In this document: piece after piece, positions 36,621-44,626 of the stretch | How positions within the stretch are numbered: the stretch's first letter is position 1 | Layout: each line of letters opens with the position of its first letter | NCBI GenBank assembly: GCA_016218345.1 | Contig: JACREH010000117.1 | Location: 1-45,941 of the forward strand | DNA: 45,941 bases | Direction of reading: 5' to 3' | From: Gammaproteobacteria bacterium | Lineage (GTDB): Bacteria > Pseudomonadota > Gammaproteobacteria > Acidiferrobacterales > UBA6901 | The notes under the pieces: generated by a model | What the model saw: only the letters and a program-made list of their open reading frames with translations | What the model was told of the DNA's origin: nothing | Database searches by the model: none | Position numbers and translations under genes: made by a program

Positions 36621-37985
36621 GTGAAGCTAGACATCGTCATCCTCGCGGCCGGCAAGGGCACGCGCATGTATTCCGAGCGCCCCAAGGTGTTGCATGCGCT
36701 CGCCGGCCGGTCGTTGCTCGTGCATGTCATCGACTGCGCGCGCGCCCTCGAGCCTTCGCGCATCCGCGTGGTCTACGGATTCGGCGGCCGGCAGGTGCCC
36801 GAGGCCCTGGCGGACGCGCCGGTCGAGTGGGTACTGCAGGCCGAGCAGCACGGCACCGGTCACGCGCTGCGCCTGGCCATGACCGACATTGCCGACGACA
36901 CGCTGGTGCTGGTGCTGTACGGCGACGTGCCGCTCACCCGCCCGGCGAGCCTCCGGCCGCTGATCGATGCGGCCGCGGACGGCGCGCTGGCGCTCATGAC
37001 GGTGGAGCTGGCCGATCCGGCCGGCTACGGGCGCATCGTTCGCGACCGCGCCGGGCGCATCGTTCGCATCGTCGAGCACAAGGACGCCACGCCCGCCGAG
37101 CGGGCGCTGACCGAGATCAACACCGGCATCCTGGCGGCGCCGGCCGGGCGGCTGAAAAAATACCTGGCGGCCCTGACAAACGCCAATGCCCAGGGCGAGT
37201 ACTATTTGACCGACGCGGTCGCGCTGGCCGCTGCCGACGGTGTTAAGATTGCCGGCCTGTCACCGGCCGATCGCTGGGAGATCATGGGTGTGAACAGCAA
37301 GACGCAGCTCGCCGAACTCGAACGCATTCACCAGCGCCAACAGGGCCAGGGCCTGATGGACAAGGGGCTGACGCTGTCGGACCCGGCGCGCTTCGATCTG
37401 CGCGGCACGCTCGAATTCGGCGCGGACGTGGTGATCGACGTGAATGTCGTGATCGAAGGGCGCGTGACGCTCGGCGACGGCGTGAGGGTCGGTCCGAACA
37501 ACGTGTTGAAGGATTGCCGTATCGGCGCCGGCACGGAGATACTCGCCAACTGCGTGATCGAGGACTGCCAGATCGGCGCCGGTTGCCGCATCGGGCCGTT
37601 CGCACGCCTCCGCCCGGAGGCGGACGTCGGGGACGGCGCGCATATCGGCAACTTCGTCGAGATCAAAAAATCCCGGATCGGCGCCGGCAGCAAGGTGAAT
37701 CATCTGGCCTATGTCGGCGACAGCAGCATCGGCCGGGACGTGAACATCGGCGCCGGGGCGATCACCGCCAACTACGACGGCGCCGACAAACACCGCACGC
37801 AGATCGAGGACAACGCCTCGATCGGATCGAACTGCGTGCTGGTCGCGCCGGTGACGATCGGCGTCGGCGCCACCGTCGGTGCCGGCTCAGTGATCACCAA
37901 GGACGCCCCGTCCGGCGAACTGACCGTGGCGCGCGCCAAGCAGGTGACCATCCCCGGCTGGAAGCGGCCGACCAAGAAGAAGTAG
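36621..37985 (+). CDS. glmU: Bifunctional GlmU (acetyltransferase / uridyltransferase)
   Basis: 454 residues, GTG start. Makes UDP-GlcNAc from glucosamine-1-phosphate. N-terminal pyrophosphorylase domain with LAAGKGTRMYSERPKVLHALAG (about 8-29) and YGDVPLT; C-terminal left-handed beta-helix acetyltransferase with hexapeptide repeats and the catalytic His in SKVNHLAYVGD. It is followed by glmS, the earlier step of the same pathway, with a repeat B element between them. Confidence 0.98.
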   Translation: MKLDIVILAAGKGTRMYSERPKVLHALAGRSLLVHVIDCARALEPSRIRVVYGFGGRQVPEALADAPVEWVLQAEQHGTGHALRLAMTDIADDTLVLVLYGDVPLTRPASLRPLIDAAADGALALMTVELADPAGYGRIVRDRAGRIVRIVEHKDATPAERALTEINTGILAAPAGRLKKYLAALTNANAQGEYYLTDAVALAAADGVKIAGLSPADRWEIMGVNSKTQLAELERIHQRQQGQGLMDKGLTLSDPARFDLRGTLEFGADVVIDVNVVIEGRVTLGDGVRVGPNNVLKDCRIGAGTEILANCVIEDCQIGAGCRIGPFARLRPEADVGDGAHIGNFVEIKKSRIGAGSKVNHLAYVGDSSIGRDVNIGAGAITANYDGADKHRTQIEDNASIGSNCVLVAPVTIGVGATVGAGSVITKDAPSGELTVARAKQVTIPGWKRPTKKK

Positions 37986-38083
37986 TGCAAAGTGATTAGT
38001 GATTAGTGCTCAGTGACAAGTTATTGAGCGCGCGGCGCGCGCACCACCACTTATCACTCATAACTCCTAACTTAGAACTGATG
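37986..38083. repeat. Hairpin repeat B, copy 3 (glmU-glmS gap)
   Basis: AGTGATTAGTGATTAGTG ... GCGCGCGGCGCGCGC centre ... CACTTATCACTCATAACT and CTTAGAACT. It is the same architecture as the copies before atpG and atpC, and again ends 9 bases before a start codon (glmS). Confidence 0.85.
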
Positions 38084-38092
38084 AACTAACTT

Positions 38093-39919
38093 ATGTGCGG
38101 CATCGTCGGCGCGCTGGCGCAACGCAATATCGTCCCGATGCTGCTCGAGGGCTTGAAGCGCCTCGAGTACCGCGGTTACGATTCCGCCGGCATCGCCATC
38201 CTCGACCACGGCCTCAAGCGGGTGCGGCGCGTCGGGCGGGTGGCCGAGATGGAGGCCGAGGCCAAGGCCCAGAATCTGACCGGCATGCTCGGCATCGGCC
38301 ACACCCGCTGGGCGACGCACGGCGGCGTTACCGAGTTCAACGCCCATCCGATCGTGTCGCGCAACGAGATCGCGGTGGTGCACAACGGCATCATCGAAAA
38401 CCACGAGCAGCAACGCGCCCGCCTCGCCGCCCTCGGCTACGCGTTCGAATCGCAGACCGACACCGAGGTCATCGCCCACCTGGTCCATTACTATTTCGCG
38501 CAAACCGGCGAGCTGTTCGCGGCCACGCGCCGGGCGGTCGCCGACCTGCGCGGTGCCTACGCGATCGGCGTGGTCGCGGTGAAATCGCCGGAGACCATCT
38601 GTTGCGCGCGCATGGGTTGCCCGCTCCTCATCGGTGTCGGCGACGGCGAGAATTTCTTCGCCTCGGATGTCTCGGCGGTGCTGCCGGCGACGCGCCGCGT
38701 CATCTATCTCGAGGAAGGCGACGTCGCGGCGATCACGCGCGACCGTATCGAGATCGTGGACCGCGACGGCCGGCCGGTCACCCGCCCGGTGCGCATCTCC
38801 GAGCTGTCGGCCGACGCCGTTGATCTGGGGCCGTATCGCTACTACATGCAGAAAGAGATCCACGAACAGCCGCGCGCGCTGTCCGACACGCTCGAAGCGG
38901 TGTTGAACGAGGGCGTGCATGCCGGGCTGTTCGGCAAGGATGCGCCCGCGGTGCTGGGCGAGATCGACAGCGTGCTGATCCTGGCGGCCGGCACCAGTTA
39001 TTACGCCGGTCTGGTCGGGCGCCAATGGCTGGAGGCGATCGCGCGCATTCCGTGTGCGGTCGAATTGGCCCATGAGTACCGCTATCGCGAGTCCATCCCG
39101 AATCCCCGGCAGCTGGTCGTGACGCTCTCGCAGTCCGGCGAAACCCTGGACACCATGGAGGCGCTGAAGCGCGCCAAGGAACTGGGCCATGCCGACACGC
39201 TGGCCATCTGCAACGTCGCGGAAAGCGCCATCCCGCGCGCCTCGAAACTGGTATTTCACACCCGCGCCGGCGCCGAGATCGGCGTGGCCTCGACCAAGGC
39301 GTTCACCACCCAGCTGGCGGCGTTGTTCATCCTGACGCTGGTGCTGGCCAAGCAGCGCGGCCGGTTGTCCGCCGACGACGAACGCCGCCACCTGGAGGCG
39401 CTCCGCCATCTACCGGGCAGCGTGCAGCACGCGCTCAACCTGGAGCCGCAGATCCAGGGCTGGGCCGGGCGCTTCGCCGCCAAGCAACACGCCCTGTTCC
39501 TGGGGCGCGGTCTGCATTACCCGATCGCGCTCGAGGGCGCGCTCAAGCTCAAGGAGATTTCCTATATCCACGCCGAGGCCTACCCGGCCGGCGAGTTGAA
39601 ACACGGGCCGCTGGCGCTGGTCGACAGCGACATGCCGGTGGTGGTGATCGCGCCCAACGACGCGCTGCTCGAAAAGGTGAAATCCAACATGCAGGAGGTG
39701 CGCGCCCGCGGCGGCGAGCTGTATGTGTTCGCCGATCTCGACAGCCACTTCGAGAACTCCGAGGGCGTGCACGTCATCCGCACCCCGCGCCACGCCGGCC
39801 TGCTGTCGCCGATCGTGCACGCCGTGCCGGTGCAATTGCTCGCCTACCAGGTGGCGCTCGCCAAGGGCACGGACGTGGACAAGCCGCGCAACCTCGCCAA
39901 ATCCGTGACCGTCGAATAA
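38093..39919 (+). CDS. glmS: Glucosamine-6-phosphate synthase
   Basis: 608 residues (E. coli 609). Isomerising glutamine:fructose-6-phosphate amidotransferase. Cys2 (MCGIVGA) is the N-terminal glutaminase nucleophile after Met removal; two SIS domains ([28 protein letters not shown]) bind the sugar phosphate; the tail [13 protein letters not shown] is invariant. No glmS ribozyme is present, as expected outside Firmicutes. It converges with the oxidoreductase gene, 15 bases apart. Confidence 0.98.
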   Translation: MCGIVGALAQRNIVPMLLEGLKRLEYRGYDSAGIAILDHGLKRVRRVGRVAEMEAEAKAQNLTGMLGIGHTRWATHGGVTEFNAHPIVSRNEIAVVHNGIIENHEQQRARLAALGYAFESQTDTEVIAHLVHYYFAQTGELFAATRRAVADLRGAYAIGVVAVKSPETICCARMGCPLLIGVGDGENFFASDVSAVLPATRRVIYLEEGDVAAITRDRIEIVDRDGRPVTRPVRISELSADAVDLGPYRYYMQKEIHEQPRALSDTLEAVLNEGVHAGLFGKDAPAVLGEIDSVLILAAGTSYYAGLVGRQWLEAIARIPCAVELAHEYRYRESIPNPRQLVVTLSQSGETLDTMEALKRAKELGHADTLAICNVAESAIPRASKLVFHTRAGAEIGVASTKAFTTQLAALFILTLVLAKQRGRLSADDERRHLEALRHLPGSVQHALNLEPQIQGWAGRFAAKQHALFLGRGLHYPIALEGALKLKEISYIHAEAYPAGELKHGPLALVDSDMPVVVIAPNDALLEKVKSNMQEVRARGGELYVFADLDSHFENSEGVHVIRTPRHAGLLSPIVHAVPVQLLAYQVALAKGTDVDKPRNLAKSVTVE

Positions 39920-39934
39920 TACCAGCGCCGCGGT

Positions 39935-41191
39935 TCAGGCCGTGCCGTACTTGGTCTCGATCTGGATGCCGACCTTTTTTAAAAACGGTGTGGGCAGCAC
40001 CCCGCCGGCGCAGACGATCACGGCGTCGTTGGCCAGTTCCAGTTCGCGCTCGTTGTGCCGCAACCGCACCTTGTCGGGCGTGATCGCCTTTACCTGCGAC
40101 TTCAATAACAGCTGCAGGCGGCCGCCGGCCGCGGCCTGATCGACGCGCTGGCGGTTTTTTTCCTTCACGCGGCTGAACGCCTCGCTGCGGTAGGAGAGCG
40201 TCACGCGCGTGCCCGGTTGCTCGGCGATGCTGACGGCCGCCTCGAGCGCGGCGTCGCCGCCGCCCACGACCAGCACGTTTCGGTCGCGGTATTGCTCGGC
40301 GTCGATCAGGCTGTACACCACCTTGGGCAGGTCCTCGCCCGGCACGTCGAGCTTGCGCGGCGTGCCGCGCCGGCCGATGGCGAGCAGCACCGCGCGCGTG
40401 CTGTAGGTGGCGCGCGTGGTCTTGACGGTGAAGCCCTGGGTGTTGGGCAGGATGTCCTCCATGCGCTCCTGGTAATTTATCTTGATGCCGGTCTGGCGCT
40501 CGATGCCCTTCCAGAAGTCGAGCAGCGCCTCCTTGCTGGTCTCGCGCATCTTGACCTTGCCGACCAGCGGCAGCGTCACCGGCTGGGTCATGACGATCTT
40601 GCCGCGCGGATATTTGAACACCGAGCCGCCGAGCGATTCCTGCTCGATGGTGACGGCGCGCAACTTGTGTTGCAGCGCGGCCAGCGACGCCGCCAGGCCG
40701 GCCGGGCCGGCGCCGACGATCACCACGTCCAACAGTTTGCCGTCGCCCTTGAGGCGGCGTACCGCGTCCATCGCCTGGCGGCCCTGCTCGACGGCGTTGC
40801 GAATCAGGCCCATGCCGCCGAGTTCGCCGGCGATGAACAGCCCCGGCACGTTGGTCTCGAACTCGGGAGTGAGCAGCGGAATGTCGACGCCGCGCGTGGC
40901 GCTGCCGAACACCAGCGTGATGGCGTCGTGCGGACAGGCGGCGCGGCAGGCGCCGTGGCCGATGCAATGCGTGGGGTTGATGAGTTGGCCCTTGCCGCGG
41001 ATCACACCGAGCACGTCGCCCTCCGGGCAGGCACGCACACAGGCGTTCGAGCCGAGGCAGCGGGCCGGATCGATGAGCGGATGCAACGACGCCGGCTCGG
41101 TGAGGCCGGCCTCGGTGGCGACCTTGAGCTGGGCGAGATTGACCCGATCGCGCCGCCGCTGGCGGTAGAGATAAAAACCGACCGCCAGCAC
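39935..41191 (-). CDS. Membrane-anchored NAD(P)/FAD oxidoreductase with two Fe-S motifs
   Basis: 418 residues from the GTG at 41191. N-terminal hydrophobic segment and basic stop (LAVGFYLYRQRRRDR), then two ferredoxin-like motifs, CLGSNACVRACPE and CIGHGACRAACPH, each CX5CX3CP with the second cysteine of the usual four replaced by Ser or His. An FAD domain (VVIVGAGPAGLAAS, about 153-166) and an NAD(P) domain (VLVVGGGDAALEAA) follow, resembling thioredoxin reductase/YpdA but with no redox CxxC. The hydrophobic helix continues upstream of the GTG in frame (AYTVYLIPL) with only CTG codons available, so the true start is uncertain. Divergent from the cytochrome operon and probably its electron donor or partner. 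Confidence 0.85.
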   Translation of the reverse strand: MLAVGFYLYRQRRRDRVNLAQLKVATEAGLTEPASLHPLIDPARCLGSNACVRACPEGDVLGVIRGKGQLINPTHCIGHGACRAACPHDAITLVFGSATRGVDIPLLTPEFETNVPGLFIAGELGGMGLIRNAVEQGRQAMDAVRRLKGDGKLLDVVIVGAGPAGLAASLAALQHKLRAVTIEQESLGGSVFKYPRGKIVMTQPVTLPLVGKVKMRETSKEALLDFWKGIERQTGIKINYQERMEDILPNTQGFTVKTTRATYSTRAVLLAIGRRGTPRKLDVPGEDLPKVVYSLIDAEQYRDRNVLVVGGGDAALEAAVSIAEQPGTRVTLSYRSEAFSRVKEKNRQRVDQAAAGGRLQLLLKSQVKAITPDKVRLRHNERELELANDAVIVCAGGVLPTPFLKKVGIQIETKYGTA

Positions 41192-41434
41192 CAGCGGGAT
41201 CAGATAGACGGTGTAGGCCGAGGTAGTCAGAAGCGCGCTCCGAGAAGCAACTGCCGGTCATGTTTGAAAGGGTGATTGGTCCAACGATATACCATCCCGG
41301 GGCCGCCTGCCGTACCGTGAAATCTCGGCAAGAAAAATTCTCTCACAGTTTGTCGGTCCATGCGCCCCGGCCGTCAGCCACGGCTTGTCTTGGGGGGCTG
41401 CCACAGACGACACTTTCGCTTGTTAATCAAAATA

Positions 41435-41453
41435 GTAACCACCCCCTGGTTAC
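41435..41453. promoter_or_regulatory. Inverted repeat upstream of the cytochrome operon
   Basis: GTAACCA - CCCCC - TGGTTAC, perfect 7-base arms, 27 bases before the TPR gene start and next to an AT-rich ATATATAAGG. A candidate operator for an unknown regulator. The rest of the 288-base divergent gap holds no gene I can support. Confidence 0.5.
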
Positions 41454-41479
41454 CTTCAATATATATAAGGATGCGTTGA

Positions 41480-42124
41480 GTGTTTGTCGAAAAACGTCTT
41501 CGCCGTGCCTGGCTGTGGGCATCGTTAGCGATTGGATTGGTTGCCGTCGCCGGGGTTTGGCTGGCGCGTAAACCGGCCGACGGGCTCGGTGAGTTGTCGG
41601 CCGGCGTGATGGCCGGCCTCAAGGGCCAGGCGCCGATGCCGATGGACTCCGGCCATCCGCCGCCGACCGGCGCGCCGCAACTGCCGAGCCTGAACGATCT
41701 CTTGCCCGGACTCGAGGCCAAGGTCGCGGCCAACCCGCGCGATGTCGATTCCCGGTTGTTGCTCGCCCAGACCTACGCCGAGGTCGGGCAGCGCGACAAG
41801 GCGTTGAAAAATTTGAAACAGTTGCGCGCCGAACAACCGGGCAATGGCCACGTGGCGTTCGTGTCGGCCACGGTCTTGATGGCCGGCGGCGACCCCGGCG
41901 AGTTGCGCCAGGCCTTCGATCTCCTGGAACAAAGCCGCAAGCAGCCGGCGCTTAGCAGCATGGCGCGCTTGCAGCAAGGCGAGATTCGCCTGCGCCAGGG
42001 CGACGCCGCCGGTGCCCGCACGCTCTGGCAGAACGAGCTGCGCCAACTGGCGCCGGACGATCGACACCGTGGTCTGTTCGAGGCCGAGCTCGCCAAGCTG
42101 AACGTGCCCACGCCGAAAAATTGA
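41480..42124 (+). CDS. Membrane-anchored TPR protein
   Basis: 214 residues, GTG start with AAGGA 8 bases upstream. A basic N-terminus and one transmembrane helix (WLWASLAIGLVAVAGVWLA, about 11-29), then a proline-rich linker and a periplasmic part with TPR-like helical repeats (DVDSRLLLAQTYAEVGQRDKALKNL, SSMARLQQGEIRLRQGDAAGA). This resembles the periplasmic TPR module of CcmI/NrfG cytochrome c assembly proteins, which would suit a role in maturing the multihaem cytochromes encoded downstream. That role is inferred. First gene of the cytochrome operon. Confidence 0.8.
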   Translation: MFVEKRLRRAWLWASLAIGLVAVAGVWLARKPADGLGELSAGVMAGLKGQAPMPMDSGHPPPTGAPQLPSLNDLLPGLEAKVAANPRDVDSRLLLAQTYAEVGQRDKALKNLKQLRAEQPGNGHVAFVSATVLMAGGDPGELRQAFDLLEQSRKQPALSSMARLQQGEIRLRQGDAAGARTLWQNELRQLAPDDRHRGLFEAELAKLNVPTPKN

Positions 42125-42140
42125 AAGGATGTAATCGCCC

Positions 42141-43022
42141 ATGTCCGCCGTCAACCCCACCCAGGCCGCACGCATCCATCCGGTCGGCCACGCGCCGGTC
42201 AAAAGCGACAACCGCGCCTCGCCGTATTTCTTGATCGCCCTGGCGGTGCTGGTCGCCTGGCAGATCGCGACCGGCCTCGACTATCAGGCCGGCAGCGGCA
42301 TCGGTTATGCCTTCGGGCTGGTGGGCGGCTCCTTGATGCTGGTGCTGTTGCTCTATCCGCTCGCCAAGCGCTTCGCCTGGATGCGTGCCCTGCTGGCGCT
42401 GAAGCACTGGTTTCGCGGCCATATGTTGCTGGGGGTGGTCGGCCCGGTGTTGATCCTGCTGCACTCACGGCTGTCGTTCGGCTCGATCAACGGCGAGGTG
42501 GCGTTCTGGGCGATGGCCGTGGTGTTCGCGAGCGGCGTGTTCGGACGTTTCATCTACACCAAGATCCACCACGGTCTGTACGGGCGGCACCTGAGCCTGA
42601 ACGAGGTCAAGACCCGGCTCGGCATCAACGAACAAAACGTGCGCTCGAAATTTCATTTTCATCCGCCGCTCGAACACTATCTGGTGGCGCTCGAGCAATC
42701 GCTGCTCGCTTCCTCGGCCGGCGGTCTGGGATTGATCGTTATCGGCCCGCGCGCCCGCTGGGCGTATTTCCGGGCCAGCCGCGAACTCAAGACGGTGCTG
42801 GCCGCGCAGGCCGGCGCGCGCGGCTGGGACCGCGCCAAGCAACGGCGCTCGTACCGCTACGGTAAAAAGATCATCGCGGCCTATCTCGGGGCGATCAAGG
42901 ACGCGGCCTTGTTCAAGGCCTATGAGCGGATCTTCTCGGCCTGGCACCTGCTGCATATCCCGCTCATGGTGCTGCTGGTCGTTACCGGAGTGATCCATGT
43001 CATCGCCGTGCACATGTATTGA
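42141..43022 (+). CDS. Di-haem-b-like membrane protein
   Basis: 293 residues. Hydrophobic helices at about 28-46, 56-75, 91-112, 117-136 and 266-290. His94 and His108 lie on one helix, His272 and His286 on another, each pair HX13H, the arrangement seen in ferric reductase/NOX and bc-type cytochrome b proteins that hold two stacked haem b groups. The stretch 140-260 is soluble, with conserved-looking KFHFHPPLEHYLVALEQ. No FAD or NAD motifs. It probably passes electrons across the inner membrane to the cytochromes c encoded next; its stop overlaps the next start. Confidence 0.78.
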   Translation: MSAVNPTQAARIHPVGHAPVKSDNRASPYFLIALAVLVAWQIATGLDYQAGSGIGYAFGLVGGSLMLVLLLYPLAKRFAWMRALLALKHWFRGHMLLGVVGPVLILLHSRLSFGSINGEVAFWAMAVVFASGVFGRFIYTKIHHGLYGRHLSLNEVKTRLGINEQNVRSKFHFHPPLEHYLVALEQSLLASSAGGLGLIVIGPRARWAYFRASRELKTVLAAQAGARGWDRAKQRRSYRYGKKIIAAYLGAIKDAALFKAYERIFSAWHLLHIPLMVLLVVTGVIHVIAVHMY

Positions 43023-43036
43023 ACGCGGACCGGGGC

Positions 43037-44626
43037 GTGACGCGGCGCATCGCAACCTCGTTGCTGCTGGCGGCGGTCGCGACCCTCACCATGGCGGCGC
43101 GCGCCGACCTGGGACCGCTCGACGCCCTGGTGCTGCCGGGCAAGGTGATCAAGGGACATGCCGCGCTTGAAAACGACTGTAAAAATTGTCACACGCCGTT
43201 CAAGAAATCCGCGCAACGCGATTTGTGCCTCGCCTGCCACGACCATCGTGCGGTCGCCCAGGACATCGCGGCCGGGCGCGGCTATCACGGCCGCCTCAAG
43301 GACAATACCTGCAGTGTTTGCCACACCGACCACAAGGGACGCGACGTGGATATCGTGAAGTTGGACGAGGCCCGGTTCGACCACAAGGCGACGGATTTCG
43401 CGCTGCGCGGCGCGCACGCCGCCGCCAAGGTCAAGTGCCGTGATTGTCACTCCCCGGGAGCCAAGTTTCGTGACGCGCCGTCGGACTGCCACGTCTGTCA
43501 TAAAAAAGACGACATCCACAAGGGCGGGCTCGGCAAGACCTGCGTCAACTGTCACGACGACGTGTCCTGGAAGAACGTGCGCTTCGATCACAGCAAGACC
43601 GACTATCCGCTCGATGGCCGCCACATCGATGTCGAGTGCAAGGCCTGTCATGTCGACAATCGCTACAAGGCCACGCCCAAGGATTGTTACTCCTGTCATC
43701 GCGGTGACGACGATAAGAAGGGCCACAAGGGCCGGTTCGGCAAAAAGTGCCAGAGCTGCCACGTCACCGAGGGCTGGACGTTGACGAAATTCGACCACAA
43801 GCGCGACACCAAATACCCGTTGCTAGGCAAGCACGCGCGTGCCAAGTGCAGCGCCTGCCACACCGGCGATCTCTATCAACAAAAGCTCGGGACCGCCTGC
43901 ATCGCCTGCCATGAGCGCGACGACACCCACAAGGGCCGGTTCGGCAAGAAGTGCGAGAGCTGTCACAACGAACGCGACTGGACCGGGATCCGCTTCGACC
44001 ACGACCGCGATACCAAGTACCCGCTGCTCGGCAAGCACCGCCCGCTCAAGTGCGACGCCTGCCATAAGGACGACGCCTATAAGGAAAAGCTCGGCACCGC
44101 CTGTATCGCCTGTCACCTCCAGGACGACGCCCACAAGGGCCAGGAAGGCAAGAAATGCGAGAGTTGCCACAGCGAACACTCCTGGACCAAGGCGGTGTTC
44201 GACCACGGGTTGAGCCGGTTCCCGCTGCTCGGCAAGCATGCCAAGGTCGAATGCAAGGCCTGTCACAAGCAGCCGACCTTCAAGGACGCGAGCACCAAAT
44301 GCCTGGACTGCCACGAGAAGGATGACAGCCACAAGCGTCGCCTCGGCCAGGCCTGCGAACAATGCCACAACGCCCGCGACTGGAAACAGTGGAGCTTCAA
44401 CCACAACGAGCGCAGCCAGTTCCGGCTGGACGGTGCGCACGAGCGCCTAGACTGCCACGCCTGCCATCGCCAGCCGGTCAAACACAAGATCGAGCTGGCC
44501 GGCGGCTGCGTGAGCTGTCACGAGGCCGACGACGTGCATGCCGGCAGTTACGGCGCCTATTGCGAGCGCTGTCATTTCACCTCGTCATTCAAGCAGATTA
44601 AAACCCGGATGCGCACCCTCCAATGA
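43037..44626 (+). CDS. Secreted 21-haem cytochrome c
   Basis: 529 residues from the GTG at 43037; a TTG at 43019 overlapping the previous stop would give 535. Signal peptide MTRRIATSLLLAAVATLTMAARA. I count 21 CxxCH motifs. From about residue 130 the chain is built of a repeated three-haem module: FDH, then YPLxGKH, KCxACH, CxxCHxxDDxHKG, KKCxSCH and a Trp. The FDH and GKH histidines are likely distal haem ligands. The basic, Lys-rich sequence suggests a soluble periplasmic or surface electron carrier. The stop overlaps the next ATG (ATGA). The closest described group is the cytochrome c3/c7-like multihaem families. Confidence 0.88.
   Translation: MTRRIATSLLLAAVATLTMAARADLGPLDALVLPGKVIKGHAALENDCKNCHTPFKKSAQRDLCLACHDHRAVAQDIAAGRGYHGRLKDNTCSVCHTDHKGRDVDIVKLDEARFDHKATDFALRGAHAAAKVKCRDCHSPGAKFRDAPSDCHVCHKKDDIHKGGLGKTCVNCHDDVSWKNVRFDHSKTDYPLDGRHIDVECKACHVDNRYKATPKDCYSCHRGDDDKKGHKGRFGKKCQSCHVTEGWTLTKFDHKRDTKYPLLGKHARAKCSACHTGDLYQQKLGTACIACHERDDTHKGRFGKKCESCHNERDWTGIRFDHDRDTKYPLLGKHRPLKCDACHKDDAYKEKLGTACIACHLQDDAHKGQEGKKCESCHSEHSWTKAVFDHGLSRFPLLGKHAKVECKACHKQPTFKDASTKCLDCHEKDDSHKRRLGQACEQCHNARDWKQWSFNHNERSQFRLDGAHERLDCHACHRQPVKHKIELAGGCVSCHEADDVHAGSYGAYCERCHFTSSFKQIKTRMRTLQ

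Noticed and set aside
38000-38092. glmS ribozyme upstream of glmS
   Set aside because: The region is a hairpin repeat B copy matching those before atpG and atpC; it lacks ribozyme features and glmS ribozymes are a Firmicutes trait.
39774-41261. 495-residue minus-strand ORF starting with ATG
   Set aside because: It overlaps the oxidoreductase gene in another frame; the 418-residue frame carries all FAD, NAD and Fe-S motifs.
41260-41571. 103-residue plus-strand ORF in the divergent gap
   Set aside because: It overlaps the TPR gene start in another frame and has no domain or ribosome-binding site.
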